DNA of 64,000 nt, from contig NZ_CP036263.1 of NCBI RefSeq assembly GCF_007741515.1, forward strand, positions 3,583,178 through 3,647,177, written 5' to 3'. This document shows positions 36,285 through 44,970 of this stretch, one piece after another; positions within the stretch are counted from its first letter, which is position 1; every line of letters starts with the position of its first letter. Source of the stretch: Adhaeretor mobilis. Lineage in GTDB: Bacteria > Planctomycetota > Planctomycetia > Pirellulales > Lacipirellulaceae. The notes beneath the pieces are model-generated. The model was not told where the DNA came from, ran no database searches, and worked only from the letters and a program-made list of their open reading frames with translations. The position numbers and the translations under genes were made by a program.

Positions 36285-38204
36285 CTACCAGAAGATAGCG
36301 TAGAGAATTAGCGTGATGATCACCACGACGATTCCGCAAGTCTTGGCACCTGCGGAGGGCTCCAGCGAGATCGTGGTATTCACTGGCAGTTCTTTCGGCT
36401 CGTTGAGCGGATTGACCATGGTCATGATCGCCATGACGCCCAAGTTGCAAAAGAACGCCACTGCCATGCGATCGAGGAATGCCATGTTGGGGAACCCAAA
36501 GGCTAGCGCCCCGTACAAGAACGGGTTGATCAGCAGCCCCACCACGCCGGCCATTGCTGGGGCACGCTTCACGAGGATGCCAAACACAAAAACAGCCAAA
36601 ATGCCGGGGGAGATGTAGCCTTGGAACTCTTGAATATAGTTGAAGATACCGCGGAAGCGAGGGTCGCCCAGAACGGGGGAGATCAAGCACCCGATCACGG
36701 TAAACGCCACCACGCAAAGCCGTCCCACGCCCACGAGCGAGGATTGTGATGCATCGCGGCTAATGAACTTCGAAAAAATATCCATCGTGAATATGGTCGA
36801 CGCGGAGTTGAGCATCGAAGCCAACGAGCTCATTACGGCACCGAGAATCGCAGCGAGCATGAAACCCCGGAGACCCTCGGGCGTGAGCTTCTTGATCAAC
36901 AGGCCAAACGCGGAATCGTACTTGTAGCCGATGAGCTTGCTCTCAGCTTCGGTATCAACGCCCGCGGCGTTGATAGCCGATAGGTTGGAGTCATTCGCGG
37001 CAGCCAGTTCAGCAGGCGTACTACTCTGCTCGATGGCCTTCACGCCTTCAGCACTTGAGAACTGGTTGGCATGGTACAGAGCTAAGCTGCGGGCAACCTC
37101 AGGGCTTTGTTCAGCGAAATCGCCATCGAAGGGAAACACTTTGCCCGCCGCTGGGCTGCCTTCGTTGAATGCTTCAATAATCTCTGCGTTGTCCTTTTCC
37201 GCCTCGGCCACCATGTCCTGGCTGTAGATATTAAATGCAATTAAGCCGGGCACCACGATGATGAACGGGATGATCAGCTTCAACGCGGCAGCAAAGACAA
37301 TGCCCTTTTGCCCCTCGCCCAGCGAATGAGCACCGAGGGTTCGCTGCGTGATGTACTGGTTGAGACCCCAGTAGTAGAAGTTGGGAATCCATAGGCCCAA
37401 AACTAGTGCTGTCCAAGGAATGTCGGGGTTGTCTTTGGGCAGCACCATGTGCAGCTTATTGCTATTGAGCGCGAAAAACTTTGTGAGCCCGCTCGACTCG
37501 TCCTGCAGGTTTTCGGATTGGACTGCCTCGTCGCCAAGAGTGGTGGCAAGCTCAGAGACAGGGGTTTTACCTAGCATCTGCAAAGCGAGTACCACGACGA
37601 TGAAGCCGCCAATGATGAGTGCCGAACCTTGCAACAAGTCGGCCCAGGCACACGCCTTCAGCCCGCCAAAGGCCACGTACATGGCCGCTAGGACTCCGAT
37701 GATCCATGAAGCACTTACGACATTGATCTCAACGCCCATCAACTTCTGGCCCGCAAACAACGTGTCGCAGACTAGGGCACCTGAGTAGATAACAGCGGGG
37801 ATGGTGACCGCCACGTAGATAATCATCGTGAAGCCGGCCATCAACGTTCGTGAGAGCTTGTTGTAGCGGTACTCAAGAAACTCCGGGATCGTGTAGATGC
37901 CCGAACGCAAGAACATGGGTAAGAACACAAAAGCAACCACTACTAGGGTAATGGCCGCCATCCATTCGTAACTTGCAATCGCCAGTCCCAGCGATCCAGC
38001 CGCTTGGCCAGACATGCCCACGAATTGCTCAGTTGAGATATTGGCTGCGATCAGCGAGAAACCGATGACCCACCACTTCAAGCCACGACCTGCCAGGAAG
38101 TAATCTTCACTGGACTTCTCGCCACGACCCATCAAAAAGCCGACTGCCAAGACGGCAGCTATGAATCCAAAGAATACGGTTAGATCGAGACCGGAAAGTA
38201 CCAT
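36285..38204 (-). CDS. Sodium:solute symporter family protein (SSS, SGLT-like)
   Basis: 639 residues from the ATG at 38202-38204 (MVLSGLDLTVF). About 13-14 membrane helices; the family segment ANISTEQFVGMSGQAAG and the LGLWIPNFYYWGLNQYITQRTLGA stretch are SGLT-like, suggesting sugar or similar solute uptake with sodium. About 100 residues of soluble insert (MVAEAEKDNAEIIEAF ... AESKLIGYKYDSAFG) lie between two helices and are not in typical members. A TTG-started extension to 38243 is possible. Substrate unknown. Confidence 0.88.
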   Translation of the reverse strand: MVLSGLDLTVFFGFIAAVLAVGFLMGRGEKSSEDYFLAGRGLKWWVIGFSLIAANISTEQFVGMSGQAAGSLGLAIASYEWMAAITLVVVAFVFLPMFLRSGIYTIPEFLEYRYNKLSRTLMAGFTMIIYVAVTIPAVIYSGALVCDTLFAGQKLMGVEINVVSASWIIGVLAAMYVAFGGLKACAWADLLQGSALIIGGFIVVVLALQMLGKTPVSELATTLGDEAVQSENLQDESSGLTKFFALNSNKLHMVLPKDNPDIPWTALVLGLWIPNFYYWGLNQYITQRTLGAHSLGEGQKGIVFAAALKLIIPFIIVVPGLIAFNIYSQDMVAEAEKDNAEIIEAFNEGSPAAGKVFPFDGDFAEQSPEVARSLALYHANQFSSAEGVKAIEQSSTPAELAAANDSNLSAINAAGVDTEAESKLIGYKYDSAFGLLIKKLTPEGLRGFMLAAILGAVMSSLASMLNSASTIFTMDIFSKFISRDASQSSLVGVGRLCVVAFTVIGCLISPVLGDPRFRGIFNYIQEFQGYISPGILAVFVFGILVKRAPAMAGVVGLLINPFLYGALAFGFPNMAFLDRMAVAFFCNLGVMAIMTMVNPLNEPKELPVNTTISLEPSAGAKTCGIVVVIITLILYAIFW

Positions 38205-38406
38205 GCGCGCGAAAACCTTAGAACTTGGCTTGATGAGCAACAAGCAGGATGAGTAGCTGCATGATAATCACCGCAACTCCGCAACGCTAGCAGCCCAGGG
38301 AGGGCCTAGAGCGGCCCAGAAGCGAGAAACTGCCCAAGCCTAGCGGTTAGGCAAAGTGAGTATCGAGCCTTCGCTCCGTCGAATCTTGATTTCGGGGAGC
38401 GGGAGA

Positions 38407-39123
38407 TCAAACCTTGTGATGGCGGCGGCGAATCGGCTGACTGCGACGGGCGGCTCCGCCACCGGTGGCTCGGTAGCCGTACTCGATGGCAAACCACTCG
38501 GCGAATTGCTCGCGTTTCAGGTAAGAGCTATTGCGATCGTCGACCAAATGGCCAAGCTCGTGGATAAGGATGTTGTTCAGGTAGAAGTCGCGGATTGTAT
38601 CCTCAGTCCAAGTGAGCCGCCAAACGCCTGCTTCCGGGCGATCCCATAGGCCGCCGAACATCTTGGCTTCGTTGATCACCTGCGGAGCCGGAGGGCTGTA
38701 GAAGTGTTCTTCGAGCGACTCTTCCAACGGATACAGGTAGATCGTGGTGCCCCATTGCAGTCCGTAACAGGGAAAACTCTGCTTCTTGCGCGTCATGCCA
38801 CTAATTTGCACGACATCAAGTTCCTTGAGAAAGTGCTGCGGAACTTGTGTCAGACGTTCGCGCACTTCTTCGGGAGTAACGACATGCCGGTATCCCCAGC
38901 CTGGCGATTGCACGATGGATTTGAAGCTGCCGTCGCGCTTGTTATCTTCGCGCGGCTCGTACCAGTTCTCAGGCGGGCTAAACGGCTCCGCGAAATCGCG
39001 ATTGAGTGTGCTGGAATGCGTACGACGTGCCTGCGGGGGACGGCGATCAGCGCGATTGAAGCTGCGGCCTTTCGCCTGCCGGGCGGCATCTTTTTGTGTG
39101 TTGGTTTTAGCATTTTTCTTCAT
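38407..39123 (-). CDS. Putative metallopeptidase-like protein with HELGH motif
   Basis: 238 residues. A basic, Arg/Gln-rich N-terminus (about 40 residues) precedes a globular domain. NNILIHELGHLVDD contains the zinc-site motif HELGH, and a second acidic residue lies downstream in KREQFAEWFAIEYGY, consistent with a gluzincin-like arrangement. It ends in a basic RRSQPIRRRHH tail. There is no signal peptide. The peptidase role is inferred from the motif only. Confidence 0.7.
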   Translation of the reverse strand: MKKNAKTNTQKDAARQAKGRSFNRADRRPPQARRTHSSTLNRDFAEPFSPPENWYEPREDNKRDGSFKSIVQSPGWGYRHVVTPEEVRERLTQVPQHFLKELDVVQISGMTRKKQSFPCYGLQWGTTIYLYPLEESLEEHFYSPPAPQVINEAKMFGGLWDRPEAGVWRLTWTEDTIRDFYLNNILIHELGHLVDDRNSSYLKREQFAEWFAIEYGYRATGGGAARRSQPIRRRHHKV

Positions 39124-39440
39124 CGTCGTACTCCACTTAAGTTGTTATTAAGGAAGAACTTGCTACGTTTATGGGGAGTCGCTTTTGTGGTCGCCTTGGA
39201 GCGAGACGTTCTTTGCGAAGCCTCGATTCGTTTGGTTCGCTTGGAAGGGCAGAACAGGGGGTTGCCAGGCGGTTGCCAAAAGCGGTACTTCCATCGTAGG
39301 CAGGCGGGAAGGCCGGCTCCAAACAGAACACCTAAGTCACGCTGGGGCCCCAACTTACCGCCTGCACCAAACTCCCCCTGCAGGGGGGTTGGACGGGTAT
39401 TGAGGGCACCTCTACGGGAAACCACCAAGCGATATTTGAG
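39124..39440. other. Intergenic gap before the glutaredoxin-like gene
   Basis: This 317-nt gap contains a 14-bp perfect palindrome ccccctgcaggggg at 39374-39387. Open frames on the minus strand have no ribosome site and a composition unlike coding DNA here. I see no gene. Confidence 0.5.
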
Positions 39441-39722
39441 ATGCATTCAATGACCCACGAAGAGCAACAATCGAGCAACCAAGACCTCCAAGTGAACTTC
39501 TACACGCGCCGGGGATGCCACCTATGCGATGAAGCGCTCGCCATCCTCAATCATCAAGGCATCAAGCCGGAGGTTATCGATATCGACGAACAGCCTGAGT
39601 TGTTCGAGCAATTCAACACGTGCGTGCCCGTGGTGGAGATCGACGGCAAGGTGCGCTTTCGCGGCCGGGTAGACGAGGTGCTACTGCGCCGTTTGCTACA
39701 TGCGGTGCGCGGGTCGAGATGA
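39441..39722 (+). CDS. Glutaredoxin-like / thioredoxin-fold protein
   Basis: 93 residues. The fold signature is VNFYTRRGCHLCDEALAIL with the CHLC redox pair, and CVPVVEIDGKVRF supplies the cis-Pro. The family is the small DUF836/glutaredoxin-like group, probably a cytoplasmic thiol-disulfide protein. Its stop overlaps the next start as ATGA, so it is translationally coupled to the TIGR04282 gene. Confidence 0.85.
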   Translation: MHSMTHEEQQSSNQDLQVNFYTRRGCHLCDEALAILNHQGIKPEVIDIDEQPELFEQFNTCVPVVEIDGKVRFRGRVDEVLLRRLLHAVRGSR

Positions 39723-40423
39723 AAAGTATGACTACTGATAAATGCTGCCTTGGCGTGTTTGCCAAGCATTGGACACCCGGTAAAGTGAAAACACGGCTGG
39801 GAACATCAATCGGCGACCAGCACGCCGCAGAGGTGTACCGCCTGTTCGTCGCAACCACCTTAGCTCGGCTCCGCCGCTTGACGGCCAACCGAGTCGTGGC
39901 ATTTTCTCCAGACGAAAAGGAAGCCGCTTTTCGATCAATAGCGACCGACTGGAATTTACAGTCACAAGGCTCTGGTGACCTTGGCAACCGCATGGCTCGG
40001 TTCTTTGAAGCTCAATTTGCCGCTGGCTACAAGCGGGTCGTGCTGCTGGGAACCGACAGCCCCAACGTGCCGCTAGAGTATATCGAACAGGCCTTCGATA
40101 TGCTCTCGGAAAATGAAGCTGTGTTTGGTCCCTCTGAGGATGGCGGATACTATCTAGTTGGGCTAAGTCGCCCGCTGTCCGAGGCGTTTCAGGGAATCAC
40201 CTGGAGCACATCCGAGGTGTGGCACATGACGCAAGAACGGCTTCGCCATGCCGGGGCGACTTATTTAATGCTCCCCTCGTGGTATGATGTTGATACGCTG
40301 GCCGATCTGCAGCGACTGCGAAGCGACCTGGCAAACTCTATCGAGACGAGTGATTCGGCACTGCAGGAACTTCGCGAGCAACTGGCCAACTTCCTCCCAC
40401 CCAATTCCCCCCATTATGCCTAA
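39719..40423 (+). CDS. TIGR04282-family glycosyltransferase-like protein
   Basis: 234 residues from the ATG at 39719 that overlaps the previous stop. The start LGVFAKHWTPGKVKTRLG and the LLGTDSPNVPLEYIEQAF and FGPSEDGGYYLVGL segments are diagnostic of the 'rSAM/selenodomain-associated transferase 1' family, a GT-A nucleotidyl/glycosyltransferase fold. The reaction is unknown. It overlaps the next gene by 8 nt, giving a tight three-gene unit with a redox protein and a FAD amine oxidase. Confidence 0.88.
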   Translation: MKSMTTDKCCLGVFAKHWTPGKVKTRLGTSIGDQHAAEVYRLFVATTLARLRRLTANRVVAFSPDEKEAAFRSIATDWNLQSQGSGDLGNRMARFFEAQFAAGYKRVVLLGTDSPNVPLEYIEQAFDMLSENEAVFGPSEDGGYYLVGLSRPLSEAFQGITWSTSEVWHMTQERLRHAGATYLMLPSWYDVDTLADLQRLRSDLANSIETSDSALQELREQLANFLPPNSPHYA

Positions 40424-41555
40424 GCCAGAGCACTATGAGGTTGCCATCATCGGTGGCGGTGTTATTGGGCTCTCGCTCGCGTGGGAATTGTCGCGCCGCG
40501 GGCGGAGCGTATGTGTCATCGAACGCGACCAACCGGGCAGGGCAGCTTCCTGGGCGGGAGCAGGGATGATCCCACCGGGCCCCGCTCGCGAGTTCTGGCC
40601 CGCAGCGGAACCGTACGAACAACTCGCCGGCTTGAGTGGGGAGCTCCATCGGAAGTGGCACGAACTGCTATTCGACGAAACGGGCATCGACAACGGCTAT
40701 CGAGAGTCTGGCAGTATCTACTTAGCGGAAGACGAAAACACAACGGCAGCGTTGTGTGAACGGCAAGGTCGATGGCAACAGCTAGGTATCGAGGCAAATT
40801 CGCTCTCCGAAAGCCAGCTTGCGAACTATGAGCCTGTCCTTGCCAAAGCAGCTTCTTCGATTGAAGTCCCAGGGGAATCGCAGATTCGCAACCCTCGTCA
40901 TTTGCAGGCGTTAGTACACGCATGCAAGCAAGATGGCGTGCGATTCGTGCTGGGCACTGAAGCGAGTGGGTTTCACGAAGACGACAAGCGCCTTATGGAA
41001 GTCAAAGCTGGTGACCATCGGATCGTTGCTGAGCAGTTTTGCGTTACTGCGGGCTGTTGGTCTGGCAAACTCACTGGCAAGTTAGGAATCAAGCTACCGA
41101 TTCAACCGCTGCGAGGACAGATTGCTTTGCTCAAGGGCGCGCCGGGGATACTCAAGCGAATCGTGAATGTCGGCTCGCGCTACCTCGTGCCACGGGAAGA
41201 TGGTCGCATTCTCGTTGGATCAACCGTCGAAGAGGTTGGGTTTAATGCTCGCACTACCAATGAGGGCATTGCCGGCTTGCTGGAATTTGTGGCGCGCATT
41301 GCTCCGCCACTTGCCGAGCTGTCGATCGAGAAAACATGGGCCGGCCTGCGTCCGGCAACGCCGGATGGGTTGCCGTATTTGGGCCCTTGTGGCGATTTGG
41401 AAAACGCTTGGGTCGCTACTGGGCACTTTCGCGCTGGCTTGCAGCTCAGCACCGGAACGGCACGAGTCATGGCTGATGCGATGTGTGAGAAACAGCCGGA
41501 GATTTCGCTGGCTGCGTTTTCGCTGGATCGTCAGAGCTTGCGCTGCGAAGTGTGA
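40416..41555 (+). CDS. thiO: FAD-dependent glycine oxidase ThiO-like
   Basis: 379 residues from the ATG at 40416 inside the end of the previous gene. The FAD-binding motif is AIIGGGVIGLSLAWELSRRG; GAGMIPPG and the C-terminal GLRPATPDGLPYLGP segment are typical of ThiO/D-amino-acid oxidase family. It likely oxidises glycine to iminoglycine for the thiamine thiazole, or another amino acid. No thiamine genes are nearby. It overlaps the convergent membrane protein gene by 25 nt. Confidence 0.82.
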   Translation: MPKPEHYEVAIIGGGVIGLSLAWELSRRGRSVCVIERDQPGRAASWAGAGMIPPGPAREFWPAAEPYEQLAGLSGELHRKWHELLFDETGIDNGYRESGSIYLAEDENTTAALCERQGRWQQLGIEANSLSESQLANYEPVLAKAASSIEVPGESQIRNPRHLQALVHACKQDGVRFVLGTEASGFHEDDKRLMEVKAGDHRIVAEQFCVTAGCWSGKLTGKLGIKLPIQPLRGQIALLKGAPGILKRIVNVGSRYLVPREDGRILVGSTVEEVGFNARTTNEGIAGLLEFVARIAPPLAELSIEKTWAGLRPATPDGLPYLGPCGDLENAWVATGHFRAGLQLSTGTARVMADAMCEKQPEISLAAFSLDRQSLRCEV

Positions 41556-42100
41556 TCCGTTTGCTTGGCGTGCATCCAGGCATGGCGCGAGATCGAGCCG
41601 AAACTGTACGCCATGAAAGCAATCCAACCACCGAGTACGCCGCACGATACGGCGCCAAGCCCCAGCCCAGGCCATGTGACTTCGCTGCCGAGCGCCATTG
41701 AAAGTGCCCACCCGCCCAACAACACCCCCGCCAGAACACCGACACCAGAGACCACGCGACCCCAGCGCACGACTGCAGCGTGAAGCGCAAGCGGTGTAGT
41801 CTCAGGCATCGACTCTTGCCACCTTGCCTTCGGTTGGCTCGCAGAAATCGCTTGGGTAGGATCGTGCGTCTCCCGTTTTGGAGAAGTATTTCGCAATCGT
41901 GTGCCAACCACATTGCCGAAAATGTGTGCTCCTACCAAGAGCGCACCCATCGCGATCACACCTGGCCAGTAGCCCGGCGCTTTCACCAGCAATGCACACA
42001 ACGCAGATAGCAGTGCAACCATTGTCAACAGCTGGCGCAGTCCGAACCGCAATAGTGGTTCGGAAGCGGAATGCACTTGCTGTGGTTCGATGGTGGACAT
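41531..42100 (-). CDS. Four-helix membrane protein, hypothetical
   Basis: 189 residues from the ATG at 42098-42100 (MSTIEPQQVHS). Four predicted membrane helices: two near LLTMVALLSALCALLV and GVIAMGALLVGAHIFG, and two near VVSGVGVLAGVLLGGWAL and GLGAVSCGVLGGWIAF, with a charged loop between the pairs. The C-terminus overlaps thiO tail to tail. The family is unrecognised. An in-frame start 36 codons earlier gives a sequence without helix signal. Confidence 0.7.
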   Translation of the reverse strand: MSTIEPQQVHSASEPLLRFGLRQLLTMVALLSALCALLVKAPGYWPGVIAMGALLVGAHIFGNVVGTRLRNTSPKRETHDPTQAISASQPKARWQESMPETTPLALHAAVVRWGRVVSGVGVLAGVLLGGWALSMALGSEVTWPGLGLGAVSCGVLGGWIAFMAYSFGSISRHAWMHAKQTDHTSQRKL

Positions 42101-42332
42101 GACTGCGACAAACTCGTGCTGTGTACAACTGCTGCCCCGGAGGTGCTGGTTCGACGTTGGCACCTCCGGGTATTTTCCAACGCTCGGCCGCATTCGACAA
42201 GCAGACAAATCGACTAACGGCGGTAATCTTCCTCGGGTATGATGTGAGTACTAGAGGACATCTTCGCTTGTCCTTCCCTGGCGCATACCCTTTCCCACTA
42301 TTGTCGATTCCAGATAACGATACCGGAATATC

Positions 42333-43598
42333 ATGGCACTCCACTTAGCTATCGGCTCGCCCACAACTGACCTGTCCGACGACCAGCTGCGCGAAGCACT
42401 CACCGAAGTCTACGAGAAGCTGGGCCCGAGGGAGCGCGTGTTTGCCGTACCGCCGGACTATTCTCGCTACGCCAGTAGGGCAGGGCGGCTTACGGAAATG
42501 ACGTGGGAGCACTACCGCGAGAAACTCGTCGACGTGATGCCCGCGGTCGGTACGCATAAGGAAATGAGCGAGAAGCAGCTGCGAAAGATGTTTGGCGAGA
42601 CACCTCTGGAGCTTTTCAGCTACCACAATTGGCGGACTGACATCGACACGGTCGGCAGCGTGCCTGCGGAGTTCGTCGGCGAAGTGACCGAGGGCATCTA
42701 CACCAAAGACTGGCCCGCACAGGTGAACAAGCGGATCAACTCTGGCGAACACGATCTGATTCTCTCCATCGGCCAAGTCGTACCGCACGAGGTGATTGGC
42801 ATGGCCAACTACAACAAGAATATTTTCGTGGGCACCGGCGGCGTGCGAGGCATCAACGAAAGCCACTACATCGGTGCCGCCTACGGCATGGAGCGCATCA
42901 TGGGCCGCGGCGACACGCCGCTACGGAAGATACTCAATTACGCTCAGGACAACTTCCTCCAGCATTTACCCATTATCTACGTACTGACGGTCATCGGTCC
43001 GAACCAAACCGGCGAGTCCGTGGTGCGTGGCCTGTTTGTGGGCGACGATGTGGAGTGCTTCGAGCGTGCTTGCGAGCTCTCCCGCGCAGTCAACCTGCAG
43101 CAACTCGACGCGCCGCTCAAGAAGGTGGTCGTGAACCTTAACGCGGAGAAGTTCGAAAGCACCTGGCTAGGCAACAAGGCGATCTATCGCACGCGCATGG
43201 CAATTGCCGACGAGGGGGAGCTTATCATCCTCGCCCCTGGTGTCGATTGCTTCGGCGAAGATCCCGATATCGACCGATTGATCCGCAAGTACGGCTACCG
43301 CACCACGCCGGAGATTCTCGAGTTCGTGGAAAAGAAGGAAGAACTGCGAGAGAATCTCTCCGCAGCAGCCCACCTGATTCACGGCTCGACTGAGAACCGC
43401 TTCAAGGTGACTTACTGCACAGGCGGGCTCACTCAAGAAGAGGTCGAGAGTGTGGGCTACGAGTACGGTGATTTGTCCGAATACCAAGAGAAATACCTGA
43501 GTGAAGGACTCAGCAACGGCATACACACAACTGCCGATGGCGAGGCGTACTTCTACATCGACGACCCAGCGATGGGATTGTGGTCCTACGAAGAATGA
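42333..43598 (+). CDS. LarA-family nickel-pincer 2-hydroxyacid racemase/epimerase homologue
   Basis: 421 residues. The LarA (DUF2088) fold and residues are recognisable: GTHKEMS (His75), YHNW (His98), VVPHE (His152), Lys162 in NYNKNIF and His178 in INESHY. The His152-Lys162-His178 spacing (10 and 16 residues) equals that of L. plantarum His174-Lys184-His200, which bind the pincer-nickel cofactor. The usual GGxK loop reads NYNK here. Lactate, malate or sugar-acid epimerase activity is possible; the substrate is not predictable. larE lies upstream in the window. An ATG with no strong ribosome site is used. Confidence 0.85.
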   Translation: MALHLAIGSPTTDLSDDQLREALTEVYEKLGPRERVFAVPPDYSRYASRAGRLTEMTWEHYREKLVDVMPAVGTHKEMSEKQLRKMFGETPLELFSYHNWRTDIDTVGSVPAEFVGEVTEGIYTKDWPAQVNKRINSGEHDLILSIGQVVPHEVIGMANYNKNIFVGTGGVRGINESHYIGAAYGMERIMGRGDTPLRKILNYAQDNFLQHLPIIYVLTVIGPNQTGESVVRGLFVGDDVECFERACELSRAVNLQQLDAPLKKVVVNLNAEKFESTWLGNKAIYRTRMAIADEGELIILAPGVDCFGEDPDIDRLIRKYGYRTTPEILEFVEKKEELRENLSAAAHLIHGSTENRFKVTYCTGGLTQEEVESVGYEYGDLSEYQEKYLSEGLSNGIHTTADGEAYFYIDDPAMGLWSYEE

Positions 43599-43725
43599 TC
43601 TCTGAATCGTCATGCGTAAGTTGTCGGGTCATTTCGAAAGTCGGTAACGCTTCTAGGACGATCGTCTTTTCTCGCCTCTTGCTCATCGCTTGCGTGCAAC
43701 CCGAGCCTCAAGCTAGGTTTGAACC

Positions 43726-44763
43726 ATGAGAATTGTCGCATCCATTTTTTCGATCTGCTGCCTCCTAGACGGCGGCAGCCCGGCTGTCGCTGCGCCCTTT
43801 GTTGAATATGGGAACCATCCGGCCAGCTACGGCGACCACGCAATCGCAGCTACATGGTCCAACGGCCCCGTCACAAGCCTCACTGTACAGCTGGAAACAG
43901 ACATCACGGTTTTGCACGCCGACGGCATAGGGCAAAGTCAGCGCACGGCACGCAATACACTCAACTACGTGCCTCCTTCAGACCCCGACAATCCCCAGAA
44001 CTACGATAATCTTCAGCTGGTCGCAGAGTACGGAAGCCGGCTTCCCTTGCTGCAACACTTGTCTGCCAACGGCACGAGTTCATTAAGATATTTTTTCGGG
44101 ACGCCGATCACCACAGGTTTCGATCTGTTCATAACCGATGTCGATTCCAGCGATCTCGCGCGCATCCGCGCCTACGACGCAGACGATCAGCTCATCGACA
44201 TGAACACATGGACGCTGGCGGGCGAGGGTGACCTCTCACTCTACAAAGACACGGGCACCGTCTTCAGCTCTATCACAGCCCCTACGCCGAATACCACATT
44301 CAGTAGTAATCGCGTGAAGCTGGAGGCGGTCGATGGAACCAATTACAATCGGTCCTACAGCATCCTACGTGCCCCCAGTGGGGCCGACGTTGCGCGAGTC
44401 TCGATTCACTTTGAGGGTGTTCACAATAGTCCTAACCGCGAATTTGGCGGCAACGGCTCTCACATCTATGTGGGACTGACGCGCACACCGGAATTACCCG
44501 ACTTCGATGATAACGATCTCGTTGACGGCGGAGACCTGTTAGCTTGGCAGCTTGGTTTTGACCCTAACGGCACAAACGCAGCTTTTGGCGATGGGGATGC
44601 CAATCTGGATGATACCGTCGACGAACACGACCTGCGGGCCTGGCAACTGCGCTATGGCTCGCCCGCGGCCAATGTCCCGATGGCATCCCAAGTCCCAGAG
44701 CCCACGATTAGCGCACTTCTAGTCACTGGAGTTTTTCTCGCAGTTGGCAGACGGCGGGCATAA
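43726..44763 (+). CDS. Secreted PEP-CTERM protein with dockerin-like repeat
   Basis: 345 residues. A signal peptide ends near SPAVAAPF. The main domain (about residues 25-255, beta-rich) is unrecognised. Then DFDDNDLVDGGDLLAWQ and GDGDANLDDTVDEHDLRAWQ form a dockerin-like pair of calcium-type loops, and VPEPTISALLVTGVFLAVGRRRA is a PEP-CTERM sorting signal. It should be anchored outside by an exosortase that is not in this window. The next plus-strand gene shares the C-terminal layout. Confidence 0.85.
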   Translation: MRIVASIFSICCLLDGGSPAVAAPFVEYGNHPASYGDHAIAATWSNGPVTSLTVQLETDITVLHADGIGQSQRTARNTLNYVPPSDPDNPQNYDNLQLVAEYGSRLPLLQHLSANGTSSLRYFFGTPITTGFDLFITDVDSSDLARIRAYDADDQLIDMNTWTLAGEGDLSLYKDTGTVFSSITAPTPNTTFSSNRVKLEAVDGTNYNRSYSILRAPSGADVARVSIHFEGVHNSPNREFGGNGSHIYVGLTRTPELPDFDDNDLVDGGDLLAWQLGFDPNGTNAAFGDGDANLDDTVDEHDLRAWQLRYGSPAANVPMASQVPEPTISALLVTGVFLAVGRRRA

Positions 44764-44970
44764 GAAAACCCAAGCCCTACGCGGCAGGGGCGCAAGATCG
44801 CAAAAACAGAAGGTATCGACAGTATGTGCGGGATTGGGTTCGACGCTCACACGTCATCCTGTTTATCATGTCCTAGAACGGTTCGCATTGCCAGCGAAGC
44901 CCGCAAACGAGAAAGCCCGCCTACAGTCCGGGCTCAAAACAGGCCAACTCTCAAAGAAACTCCCCCGGTT

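Noticed and set aside
39120-39446. Minus-strand open frame of 108 residues in the gap before the glutaredoxin-like gene
   Set aside because: Composition unlike coding DNA here, no ribosome site, and it crosses the start of the neighbouring gene.
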